64,000 bases of DNA. Origin: Caproiciproducens sp. CPB-2 (lineage in GTDB: Bacteria; Bacillota; Clostridia; Oscillospirales; Acutalibacteraceae). Made by a program: the position numbers and the translations under genes. Within the stretch, counting starts at the first letter, position 1. The number at the start of each line of letters is the position of its first letter. Positions 17,240-23,835 of this stretch are shown here, in pieces. The notes beneath the pieces are model-generated. The model was given only the letters and a program-made list of their open reading frames with translations, did not search any database and had not been told where the DNA came from. The stretch covers positions 496,001-560,000 of the forward strand of contig NZ_CP142860.1 of NCBI RefSeq assembly GCF_036287215.1, read 5' to 3'.

Positions 17240-18100
17240 ATGGCGACGGATTACAAAGCATTAAAAAACGGCGGATTCATGAGGCAGGTGCAGAAAAACA
17301 ATTTTTCCCTCCGGCTGAAGGTGGTGGGCGGCAACCTCACTGCCGACCAGCTTTTGACTGTCGCTGAGATCAGCAAAAAATACGGCGACGGATACGTGCA
17401 CCTTACCTCCCGGCAGGGAGTGGAGATTCCCTTCATCAAGCTGGACGATGTGGAGCCGGTCAAGGCGGAACTGAAAGCGGGGGGCGTCGACACCGGCGTG
17501 TGCGGGCCCCGCGTACGCACGGTCACAGCCTGTCAGGGCAGCAAAATCTGCTCCTCCGGCTGCATCGACACCTACTCGCTGGCGGTGGAAATTTCCGACC
17601 GTTATTTTGGCCGGGCGCTGCCCCATAAGTTCAAATTCGGGATCACCGGCTGCATGAACAACTGCCTCAAGGCCGAGGAAAACGATCTGGGCATCAAGGG
17701 CGGCTACGCGGTCGAGTGGATTCCGGATGCCTGCACCCTCTGCGGCGTGTGCTCGAAAGCCTGCCGGGAAGGGGCCATCACCCAAACCGACAGCGAGATT
17801 TTGCTGGACGAAAGCAAATGCAACCATTGCGGCCGGTGCGTGAAATCCTGTCCCTTTGACGCGTGGAAGGGCGAACCGGGATATCTTCTTTCTTTCGGCG
17901 GCACCTTCGGAAACCTGATTGCCAAGGGAGAGCAGTTTTTACCCATTATCCATGACAAGGAGACGCTGTTCCGGGTGGCCGACGCGGCCTTGGCGTTTTT
18001 CGATCAACACGCAAAGCCCAGCGAACGTTTCCGGGTGGCCGTCGACCGGGCCGGCTGGGACGTATTCCAAGCGGAAATGGAGGCGGCGTACCGTGGGTGA
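17240..18100 (+). CDS. Compact siroheme [4Fe-4S] sulfite reductase with ferredoxin domain
   Basis: 286-residue protein expected to reduce sulfite to sulfide. An N-terminal ferredoxin-like half domain carries VHLTSRQGVEIP. The siroheme-[4Fe-4S] ligands follow as Cys98-x5-Cys104 and Cys138-x3-Cys142 (GITGCMNNC). Two [4Fe-4S] ferredoxin motifs are inserted or appended: Cys165/168/171/175 and Cys194/197/200/204. The layout resembles AsrC and other small anaerobic sulfite/nitrite reductases and differs from the 570-residue CysI. No flavin or NAD(P)H subunit gene is adjacent, so ferredoxin is the probable donor. Start ATG 17240 has only a weak ribosome site; it overlaps the tusA-like gene by eight bases. 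Confidence 0.85.
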   Translation: MATDYKALKNGGFMRQVQKNNFSLRLKVVGGNLTADQLLTVAEISKKYGDGYVHLTSRQGVEIPFIKLDDVEPVKAELKAGGVDTGVCGPRVRTVTACQGSKICSSGCIDTYSLAVEISDRYFGRALPHKFKFGITGCMNNCLKAEENDLGIKGGYAVEWIPDACTLCGVCSKACREGAITQTDSEILLDESKCNHCGRCVKSCPFDAWKGEPGYLLSFGGTFGNLIAKGEQFLPIIHDKETLFRVADAALAFFDQHAKPSERFRVAVDRAGWDVFQAEMEAAYRG

Positions 18101-18338
18101 ATACCTCATTGATGAAACGGTGGATATCACGGATGTGGTTTGCCCGGTGACCTTTGTCAAGGCAAAGGTCGCGCTGGAGGAACTGGACGAGGGACAGATC
18201 CTCTCTATTCGAATGAATGACGGCGAACCGGTGCAGAACGTGCCCCGCAGCGTCAAAGAGGAGGGGCATCAGATTCTGAAGCTCACCGACAACGGCGACG
18301 GCACCTATAACCTCATTGTCCGGAAGACGGCCGGTTAA
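18093..18338 (+). CDS. TusA-family sulfurtransferase
   Basis: 81-residue TusA/SirA-like protein with the conserved Cys-Pro at the start of helix 1 (Cys17 in DVVCPVTFVKAKVALEEL). Such proteins carry a persulfide between sulfur enzymes in the cytoplasm. The start is GTG 18093, overlapping the sulfite reductase stop, with GGAGG 9-10 bases upstream. Placed between sulfite reductase and the ThiS/ThiF/JAMM genes, it could accept reduced sulfur and hand it to the carrier protein (inference). Confidence 0.85.
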   Translation: MGEYLIDETVDITDVVCPVTFVKAKVALEELDEGQILSIRMNDGEPVQNVPRSVKEEGHQILKLTDNGDGTYNLIVRKTAG

Positions 18339-18443
18339 GCGCCGGTCAGACAATCAGCAGAACCCGGATACGCCAGCTCCATAAAAGTTTGCAGGCAAAA
18401 AAGCAATACGTGAAACGATCAATTGAATTTTGGAGGAGTCAAA

Positions 18444-18653
18444 ATGAAACTTACCGTTGCCGGAGCCCCGAAAGAATACGCCGAGGGCTTGACTGTAGCC
18501 CAGCTGATCGAACGGGAGCAGGTGGAAACACCGGAGTATGTTACCGTGTCGGTCAACGATGAATTTATTAAGAAGGACACTTTTTCCGAAACCGTTTTAA
18601 AGGACGGCGATATCGTGGAGTTCCTGTACTTTATGGGAGGAGGGCAATCCTGA
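18444..18653 (+). CDS. ThiS-like sulfur carrier protein with C-terminal extension after Gly-Gly
   Basis: 69-residue beta-grasp protein of the ThiS/MoaD family, expected to carry sulfur as a C-terminal thiocarboxylate. ThiS itself ends in Gly-Gly; this protein ends FMGGGQS, so Gln68-Ser69 must be removed before adenylation. The JAMM protease two genes downstream is the evident candidate. The set resembles the HcyS/HcyF/HcyD proteins of Wolinella succinogenes. Start ATG 18444 has GGAGGAG 5 bases upstream; the in-frame 18423 start is not supported. The stop overlaps the thiF-like ATG. Confidence 0.88.
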   Translation: MKLTVAGAPKEYAEGLTVAQLIEREQVETPEYVTVSVNDEFIKKDTFSETVLKDGDIVEFLYFMGGGQS

Positions 18654-19456
18654 TGGCTTTTACCAACGAACAGCTGGAACGCTACTCCCGCCATATTATC
18701 CTGTCCGAAGTGGGCGTGAAGGGGCAGAAGAAGCTGCTGAACGCCAAGGTGCTGATCATCGGGGCGGGGGGCCTGGGCGCGCCCGCCGCTCTCTACCTGG
18801 CCGCCGCCGGAGTGGGGACCATCGGCGTCGCCGACGCCGACGAGGTGGACTTGTCCAACCTTCAGCGGCAGGTCATTCATACCACCCCGGACTTGGGCAA
18901 GGCAAAGGTGCAGTCTGCCAGAGAGACCATGGAGGCCATCAATCCGGACATTACGGTCAACACTTACCGTACCTTTGTGTCGGCGGACAACATCATGAAG
19001 CTGATCGCGGATTATGATTTCATCATCGACGGCACCGACAATTTCCCCGCGAAATTCCTTATCAACGACGCCTGTGTGCTGGCCGGAAAGCCTTTTTCCC
19101 ACGCGGGGATCATCCGCTTCCGGGGCCAGCTTATGACCTATGTGCCGGGGCAGGGCCCGTGCTACCGCTGCGTTTTCAAAGAGCCGCCCCCGCCGGACGC
19201 GGTGCCCACCTGCAGGCAGGCCGGGGTCATCGGGGCCATGGGGGGCGTGATCGGCTCCCTGCAGGCTATGGAAGCGGTCAAATACATCATCGGCAAAGGG
19301 GAGCTCCTGACCGGGTACCTGCTGACTTATGACGCCCTCAAAATGGAGTTTCGCAAAATCAAGCTGCCGCCGGCGAAGGACTGCGCCGTCTGCGGGGAGC
19401 ATCCCACCATTTTGAAGCCGTTTGATTACGAACAGGCGGTGTGTGATTTAAAATGA
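18653..19456 (+). CDS. ThiF/MoeB/HesA-family sulfur carrier adenylyltransferase
   Basis: 267-residue E1-like enzyme that adenylates the C-terminus of ThiS-type proteins. It shows the RYSRHIILSEVGVKGQKKL start, the nucleotide loop IIGAGGLGAPAALYLAAAGVG, the catalytic Asp region DGTDNFPAKFLINDAC, and two zinc CxxC pairs (CYRC and CAVC). No rhodanese domain is present, unlike MOCS3-type proteins. It overlaps thiS upstream and the JAMM gene downstream, so it very probably acts on that carrier rather than in thiamine or molybdopterin synthesis (inference). Confidence 0.9.
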   Translation: MAFTNEQLERYSRHIILSEVGVKGQKKLLNAKVLIIGAGGLGAPAALYLAAAGVGTIGVADADEVDLSNLQRQVIHTTPDLGKAKVQSARETMEAINPDITVNTYRTFVSADNIMKLIADYDFIIDGTDNFPAKFLINDACVLAGKPFSHAGIIRFRGQLMTYVPGQGPCYRCVFKEPPPPDAVPTCRQAGVIGAMGGVIGSLQAMEAVKYIIGKGELLTGYLLTYDALKMEFRKIKLPPAKDCAVCGEHPTILKPFDYEQAVCDLK

Positions 19457-19866
19457 TTGTCAGGCTCAAACAAGCGGATTACGACGCCATTGTCGCCCAC
19501 GCGAAAGCGGGATTGCCCAATGAATCCTGCGGGCTGATTGCGGGAACGGCGGAGGGCGGCCTTAAAACCGTGGAAAAGGTGTACCTTTTATCAAACCCCG
19601 ACCAAAGCCCGGAGCATTTTTCCATTGACCCCGGGGAGCAGCTTGCGGCCGTCCGGGATATGCGCGCGCTGGGCCTTTCGCCGCTTGGAAACTTTCACTC
19701 CCATCCCTCCACTCCCGCGCGGCCGTCCGGGGAAGATATCCGGCTGGCCTATGATTCAAAGGCCAGCTACCTGATTCTTTCATTGGCAAAGGAAGCGCCG
19801 GTCCTGAAAGCGTTCGGGATCGCGGACGGCATGGTTACGCCGCAGACGCTGGAGGTCATCCCCTGA
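19453..19866 (+). CDS. JAMM/Mov34 (M67 family) metalloprotease
   Basis: 137-residue zinc metalloprotease with an intact JAMM motif: Glu24 (NESCG), His82-x-His84 (HSHPS) and Asp95, exactly ten residues after the second His, with Ser92 nearby. Bacterial relatives (Mec+, HcyD, QbsD) trim or hydrolyse ThiS-like carrier proteins. Here the likely substrate is the carrier two genes upstream with its Gln-Ser tail. It could also release cysteine or homocysteine from the carrier after sulfur transfer. ATG 19453 overlaps the thiF-like gene. Last gene before a bidirectional terminator. Confidence 0.9.
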   Translation: MIVRLKQADYDAIVAHAKAGLPNESCGLIAGTAEGGLKTVEKVYLLSNPDQSPEHFSIDPGEQLAAVRDMRALGLSPLGNFHSHPSTPARPSGEDIRLAYDSKASYLILSLAKEAPVLKAFGIADGMVTPQTLEVIP

Positions 19867-19910
19867 GGGCTGCCGCAGAGCAGGGGCCGATAAAACAGAA
19901 GAGTAATAAG

Positions 19911-19945
19911 AAAGAAGCCGGGCATTGACGCCCGGCTTCTTTCTC
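19911..19945. terminator. Bidirectional terminator
   Basis: AGAAGCCGGGC (19913-19923) and GCCCGGCTTCT (19930-19940) form a perfect 11-bp stem with a six-base loop. T-rich sequence follows on both strands. It separates the sulfur operon from the minus-strand MGMT-family gene. Confidence 0.85.
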
Positions 19946-20283
19946 TATAGGTCCTTTGGTATATTCTTCCGCATGTCCGCCACGTCCCGTCTCCAGATGC
20001 TTCGTTTTAAATCCACATTGCCGTTGTCTTTAAAATATACGCCTTCGTTTGACAGAAGCGTCCGCTGTTCGTTCCAGCCGGGAACCAGCCGCCCCGTGCT
20101 GTTTACCACCCTGTGGCAGGGCAGCTCCAGGTATCCGGGCGCGCTGTGCAGGGCGTGGCCGACCAGTCTTGCGTATTGCGGCATCCCCAGCATCAAAGCA
20201 ATCTGTCCGTATGTTGTGACCCTGCCATACGGGATGGCGGCGACCACACGGTAAACCAGACTATAAAATTCTTCCCTTTTCAT
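19945..20283 (-). CDS. MGMT-family DNA alkyltransferase-like protein (short form with active-site Cys)
   Basis: 112-residue protein made only of the DNA-binding/active-site domain of O6-methylguanine-DNA methyltransferase. The PCHRVV motif keeps the acceptor cysteine, so it differs from ATL proteins, where Cys is replaced by Trp. VTTYGQIALMLG is the usual helix. It lacks the N-terminal domain of Ada/Ogt. ATG 20283 has GGTGGAGG five bases upstream. It follows rpoN on the same strand by 75 bp and may be co-transcribed; it has no obvious link to PTS function. Confidence 0.85.
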   Translation of the reverse strand: MKREEFYSLVYRVVAAIPYGRVTTYGQIALMLGMPQYARLVGHALHSAPGYLELPCHRVVNSTGRLVPGWNEQRTLLSNEGVYFKDNGNVDLKRSIWRRDVADMRKNIPKDL

Positions 20284-20358
20284 GCAGCCTCCACCATCCC
20301 CGTCTCCATCGTGCCCGGCAGCACAGGGCCAAGGCTGTTTCAGAAAACGCCATGGCCT

Positions 20359-21795
20359 TCATTGGTACATCTTACGTTTTTCCGCTGCGGGGATTTCCAT
20401 CTCATACCGATATTTTGCCACGGTACGCCGGGAAATGTCAATGCCCTTTTCCTGAAGGCTCCGGGTAATCTTCTGATCCGAGAGCGGCGCGGACTTGTTT
20501 TCGTGTTCAATCAGGCTGCGGATGGTCTCTTTGATTTGCAGAGAAGAAAAACAATCTTCTTTTCCCCGTGACCGTATTTTTGAAGTAAAAAGGGATTTGA
20601 TGCTGACTGTTCCCGAGGAACACACAACGTACTTTCCGGAAATTGCGCGGCTGACGGTCGACTGGTGCAGATGAAGCCGGTCCGCGACCTCTGCGATGGA
20701 CATCGGCTTCAGGCAGGATACGCCGTGCTCGAAATAATCCTTCTGAAGCTCGACGATTTTCTCCAGTACGCGCAGCACGGTGCTTTTCCGGCTGGACAGT
20801 TGCTTTATGAGGAACGACGCCTGTTTTGTTTTGTCTTTGAGATACAGGAGGGTTTCGCGGTCATTTTCTTCGAGAAGTAATTTTTGATAAAATTCGCTGA
20901 TACGCAGATGGGGAAAAGCCTTCTCATTGTTCCGAATGAAAAAGCCTCCCTGCCCGTCTTTACAAATGGCCGCCTCGGGGATGACGTAGCCGCCGCTGCG
21001 GTCCGTCTGAAAACCCCGGGAGGGGATCGGGTTCAGGCCGCGGATAAAATCGCACATTTTTTCCGCGGCCTGAAGGGAAATACCAAGCCGGTTCGCAATA
21101 ACCTGTATTTTATTTTCGCTCAGAAGCCCGAGATATTTTTCAATGATTTCTTTGACCATCGCCGCGTCGCATTCCGTACACCGTCCCAGTTGAAGCAGCA
21201 GGCATTCCGTTATATTTGCGGCGCCGACCCCCGGCGGCTGCATCGTCTGAATGATTTTTACAGCTTCCTTTATTTTTTCGACGGGCAGCCCAAAGTGCCG
21301 GGAAAGCTCTTCCACGCTGCTGCCGAGATACCCTTTTTCAGTAAGGTCCTGAATGATGTAGCTGCAAATACGCCCGATAGTCCGATCGACTTTCCTTTCT
21401 CCAAGCTGGCGCAGAAGACAGTCTGTAAAGGTATCTTCCGCTGAAAGCGTAGCGTACGGATTAAAATTCTCTTGGTCGCCGTAAAAGGGTTGACGGGCGC
21501 CGGGGGCGCAGCTGTCCAGAGAAAACATTTTGACAATTTCCAGGGCAGTTTCCGTATCCTGATAGGATTCGCCGTCGTCACCCAGCGCACAGTCGGAAAA
21601 CATGGGGTCTTCCTGCGAGTCATCGCCGTCATACTCCAGCACCGGATTTTCCATGACGGCTTCTTCCACCCGCTGCTGCAATTCCACAAGGGGCATCTGC
21701 AGCAGAGCAAGGGATTCTCTCATTTCCGCCGTCAATTTCAGCTTCTGGCTTTGGCTCTGCCTCTGCGTCTGATTTTTTACGTATAAAAGCTCCAC
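20359..21795 (-). CDS. rpoN: RNA polymerase sigma-54 factor RpoN
   Basis: 478-residue alternative sigma factor for -24/-12 promoters. Region I is Gln/Leu-rich (LKLTAEMRESLALLQMPLVELQQRVEE) and acidic region II follows. The core-binding segment contains LQDL-type repeats, then a helix-turn-helix (MSIAEVADRLHLHQSTVSRAISGKYV). The C-terminal RpoN box is present as ISRRTVAKYRYEM. Start is GTG 21795 with GGAAGGTGA upstream. It is the third gene after ptsH and ptsI, unusual for rpoN. A consensus sigma-54 promoter sits before ptsH, implying that sigma-54 may help make itself. Confidence 0.96.
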   Translation of the reverse strand: MELLYVKNQTQRQSQSQKLKLTAEMRESLALLQMPLVELQQRVEEAVMENPVLEYDGDDSQEDPMFSDCALGDDGESYQDTETALEIVKMFSLDSCAPGARQPFYGDQENFNPYATLSAEDTFTDCLLRQLGERKVDRTIGRICSYIIQDLTEKGYLGSSVEELSRHFGLPVEKIKEAVKIIQTMQPPGVGAANITECLLLQLGRCTECDAAMVKEIIEKYLGLLSENKIQVIANRLGISLQAAEKMCDFIRGLNPIPSRGFQTDRSGGYVIPEAAICKDGQGGFFIRNNEKAFPHLRISEFYQKLLLEENDRETLLYLKDKTKQASFLIKQLSSRKSTVLRVLEKIVELQKDYFEHGVSCLKPMSIAEVADRLHLHQSTVSRAISGKYVVCSSGTVSIKSLFTSKIRSRGKEDCFSSLQIKETIRSLIEHENKSAPLSDQKITRSLQEKGIDISRRTVAKYRYEMEIPAAEKRKMYQ

Positions 21796-21829
21796 AAAAT
21801 CACCTTCCGGCCAAAGAGACGGTTCCCCC

Positions 21830-23458
21830 TTATGTACCGATGCATCGAAGCAGCGTGCTTCTGGTTTCGGCGATCATTCCCGGACTTACGGAAAATTCAT
21901 CCAGCCCGTATTCCAGCAGCAGGGGGACCGCCCGCTCGTTGGATGCCAGCTCGCCGCACAGGCAGCAGGGAATCCCGGATTGATGCGCGGCGGAAATCGT
22001 CATCCGGATCAGGCGCAAAACAGCCGGATGCAGCGGATTGTATAAATCGGAAATACTTTCGTTCATCCTGTCCGCCGCCAGCGTATACTGCGTAAGATCA
22101 TTGGTCCCGATGCTGAAAAAGTCGACCTGTTTTGCAAATTCCTCCGCAGTCAGCGCGGCGGACGGAATCTCTATCATCATTCCGGTCGGAATGGAAGGAC
22201 AAAAACGGACGCCCTCCTGCTCCAGCTGTAATTTGCAGGTGTTCAGGGCGCCTTTCGCGCGGCCCAGCTCTTCCATGCAGCTGATCATAGGGAACATGAT
22301 TTGAATATTGCCGAATGCGGACGCCCTTAAAATTGCCCTGAGCTGTGTCTGAAACAGCCCCGGATTTCGAAGGCAGAGCCGGATTGCCCTCAGTCCGAGA
22401 AAAGGATTGCTTTCCTTGTCCATCGGAAGATACGGGAGGCTTTTGTCCCCTCCGATATCAAGCGTGCGGATCGTAAGGGGCCTGCCGTCCAGCAGCTCGG
22501 CCGCTTGCCTGTAAATCCGGAACTGCTCTTCCTCGGTGGGCATGGATGTCCTGTTCATGTATAAAAATTCCGTCCGGAAAAGCCCGACGCCTTCCGCGCC
22601 GTTTTTCAGCGCGGCCTCAATATCCTTGATTCCCCCGATATTTGCGGCGACCAGAATCTGCCTTCCGTCTCCGGAACGGATTTTTGCTCCAACCGTGCGT
22701 TTCCCGTCCTCTTTTTTCTGGCTGAACCGCTTTTCAAGCGCACGGTACTTTTTGATTAATGCGGTATCAGGGCGGACCAGGACTTCTCCCGACACGCCGT
22801 CCACAATGACCGTATCGCCGCCGCGGACGTCCGCGAGGATATCCCTGCAGCCGACTACCGCCGGAATATCCAGCGCTTTTGCGAGAATGGCTGTGTGGGA
22901 GGTTTCCCCGCCCGTTTCGGTCACCAGTGCCGATACTTTCTCCCTGTCGATCTGCGCGGTGTCCGAGGGCTTCAGATCGTGCGCGAAAAGAACGGTTCCG
23001 GCGGGCAGACCCGCAAAATTGATTTCTCCGCTTTGCCCGGTGAGATTGCGCAGAATTCTGGAACCTACGTCTTTAATATCCGCGGCGCGCTCTTTCATAT
23101 AGCCGTCCTCAAATGCGGAAAAGGTGTCGTACAGAGTCCGGGTCACGTCGGAGAGGGCTTGTTCGGCGGTTACGGATTCCTGTTTTATTCTATGGAAAGC
23201 TTCCCCGGTCAACGCGGGGTCGTCTATAAAATTCAGATGGCTTTCGATAATTTCCGCGTTTTTGGCGTCCAGCTTTTCGCGGGCCTTTTTTACAATCTCC
23301 TCAATCTGTTTTTTGGACAGTTCCATTGCTTTTGTCAGCCTGTCTGCTTCCGCGGCGGGGTTCTCCGCGGTTTTCTGAAAGCGCAAAGCTGCGTCCGTGT
23401 CGATGACATAGGCTTTTCCCACCGCGTAGCCTTTGGAAACTCCAATGCCTTTTTTCAT
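21830..23458 (-). CDS. ptsI: PTS enzyme I (PEP-protein phosphotransferase) PtsI
   Basis: 542-residue general PTS enzyme that takes phosphate from phosphoenolpyruvate and passes it to HPr. The phospho-accepting His lies in GGETSHTAILAKALDIPAVVG, and the C-terminal PEP-binding barrel carries LFRTEFLYMNR, GLRAIRLCLRN, MFPMISCMEEL and FSIGTNDLTQYTLAADR. Length is slightly below the usual 570 or so. GGAGGCCATTATG gives a clear ribosome site. It follows ptsH by 20 bp and precedes rpoN by 34 bp. Confidence 0.96.
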   Translation of the reverse strand: MKKGIGVSKGYAVGKAYVIDTDAALRFQKTAENPAAEADRLTKAMELSKKQIEEIVKKAREKLDAKNAEIIESHLNFIDDPALTGEAFHRIKQESVTAEQALSDVTRTLYDTFSAFEDGYMKERAADIKDVGSRILRNLTGQSGEINFAGLPAGTVLFAHDLKPSDTAQIDREKVSALVTETGGETSHTAILAKALDIPAVVGCRDILADVRGGDTVIVDGVSGEVLVRPDTALIKKYRALEKRFSQKKEDGKRTVGAKIRSGDGRQILVAANIGGIKDIEAALKNGAEGVGLFRTEFLYMNRTSMPTEEEQFRIYRQAAELLDGRPLTIRTLDIGGDKSLPYLPMDKESNPFLGLRAIRLCLRNPGLFQTQLRAILRASAFGNIQIMFPMISCMEELGRAKGALNTCKLQLEQEGVRFCPSIPTGMMIEIPSAALTAEEFAKQVDFFSIGTNDLTQYTLAADRMNESISDLYNPLHPAVLRLIRMTISAAHQSGIPCCLCGELASNERAVPLLLEYGLDEFSVSPGMIAETRSTLLRCIGT

Positions 23459-23478
23459 AATGGCCTCCTAATAAGGGA

Positions 23479-23745
23479 TTAGTCTTCTCCGAATTTTGAT
23501 TGAATCAGTTGAGTCAGCTCCGCGACCGCTTTTTTTTCATCTTTTCCGTCCGCCTGGATCGTAACGATATCATTCATCTTTGCCTGCAGGGCGAGCAGGC
23601 TGATCATGGATTTCGCGACTGCCGAGCGGGACCCGTTTTTGATGATGATCTCGGAATCATATCTTCCGGCGGCCGTAACCAGCATGGAGGCCGGACGGGC
23701 ATGCAATCCGACCTTGTTGGATATCTGTACTGTCTGTGACGTCAT
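23479..23745 (-). CDS. ptsH: HPr phosphocarrier protein
   Basis: 88-residue PTS phosphocarrier. His15 in GLHARPASM is the PEP-dependent phosphorylation site, and Ser46 (AVAKSMISLLAL) is the regulatory site used by HPr kinase in Firmicutes. AAGGAGGATGCC ribosome site precedes ATG 23745. It is first in ptsH-ptsI-rpoN, directly behind a consensus sigma-54 promoter. It may therefore be a dedicated HPr for the linked PTS rather than the housekeeping copy (inference). Confidence 0.95.
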   Translation of the reverse strand: MTSQTVQISNKVGLHARPASMLVTAAGRYDSEIIIKNGSRSAVAKSMISLLALQAKMNDIVTIQADGKDEKKAVAELTQLIQSKFGED

Positions 23746-23764
23746 AATGGCATCCTCCTTAAAA

Positions 23765-23835
23765 TGTGTTTCACTGATTATTAAGCAATTTTCGTGCCAA
23801 CAGTGCGGCCGCTTTTCCTATGCCGGTGAAACACA
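23765..23835. repeat. 10-bp inverted repeat flanking the ptsH sigma-54 promoter
   Basis: TGTGTTTCAC (23765-23774) and GTGAAACACA (23826-23835) are perfect inverted copies on either side of the promoter. The TGTGTTT core recurs at 26590 upstream of the divergent PTS operon. Candidate activator-binding arms; one arm lies inside the 3' end of the activator gene. Confidence 0.5.
23784..23799 (-). promoter_or_regulatory. Sigma-54 promoter of ptsH-ptsI-rpoN
   Basis: On the minus strand TGGCACGAAAATTGCT matches the -24/-12 consensus (TGGCACG-N4-TTGCW) at every defined base. It lies about 40 bp before the ptsH ATG, between the end of the LevR-type gene and ptsH. Confidence 0.88.

Noticed and set aside
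17163..17265. Small reading frame from ATG 17163 across the palindrome after cysN
   Set aside because: It overlaps the cysN end and its start of the next gene region, has no ribosome site, and its sequence is set by the palindrome and the upstream frame of the reductase gene.
19945..20283. Alkyltransferase-like (ATL) protein
   Set aside because: The active-site motif is PCHRV with Cys present, not PWHRV.
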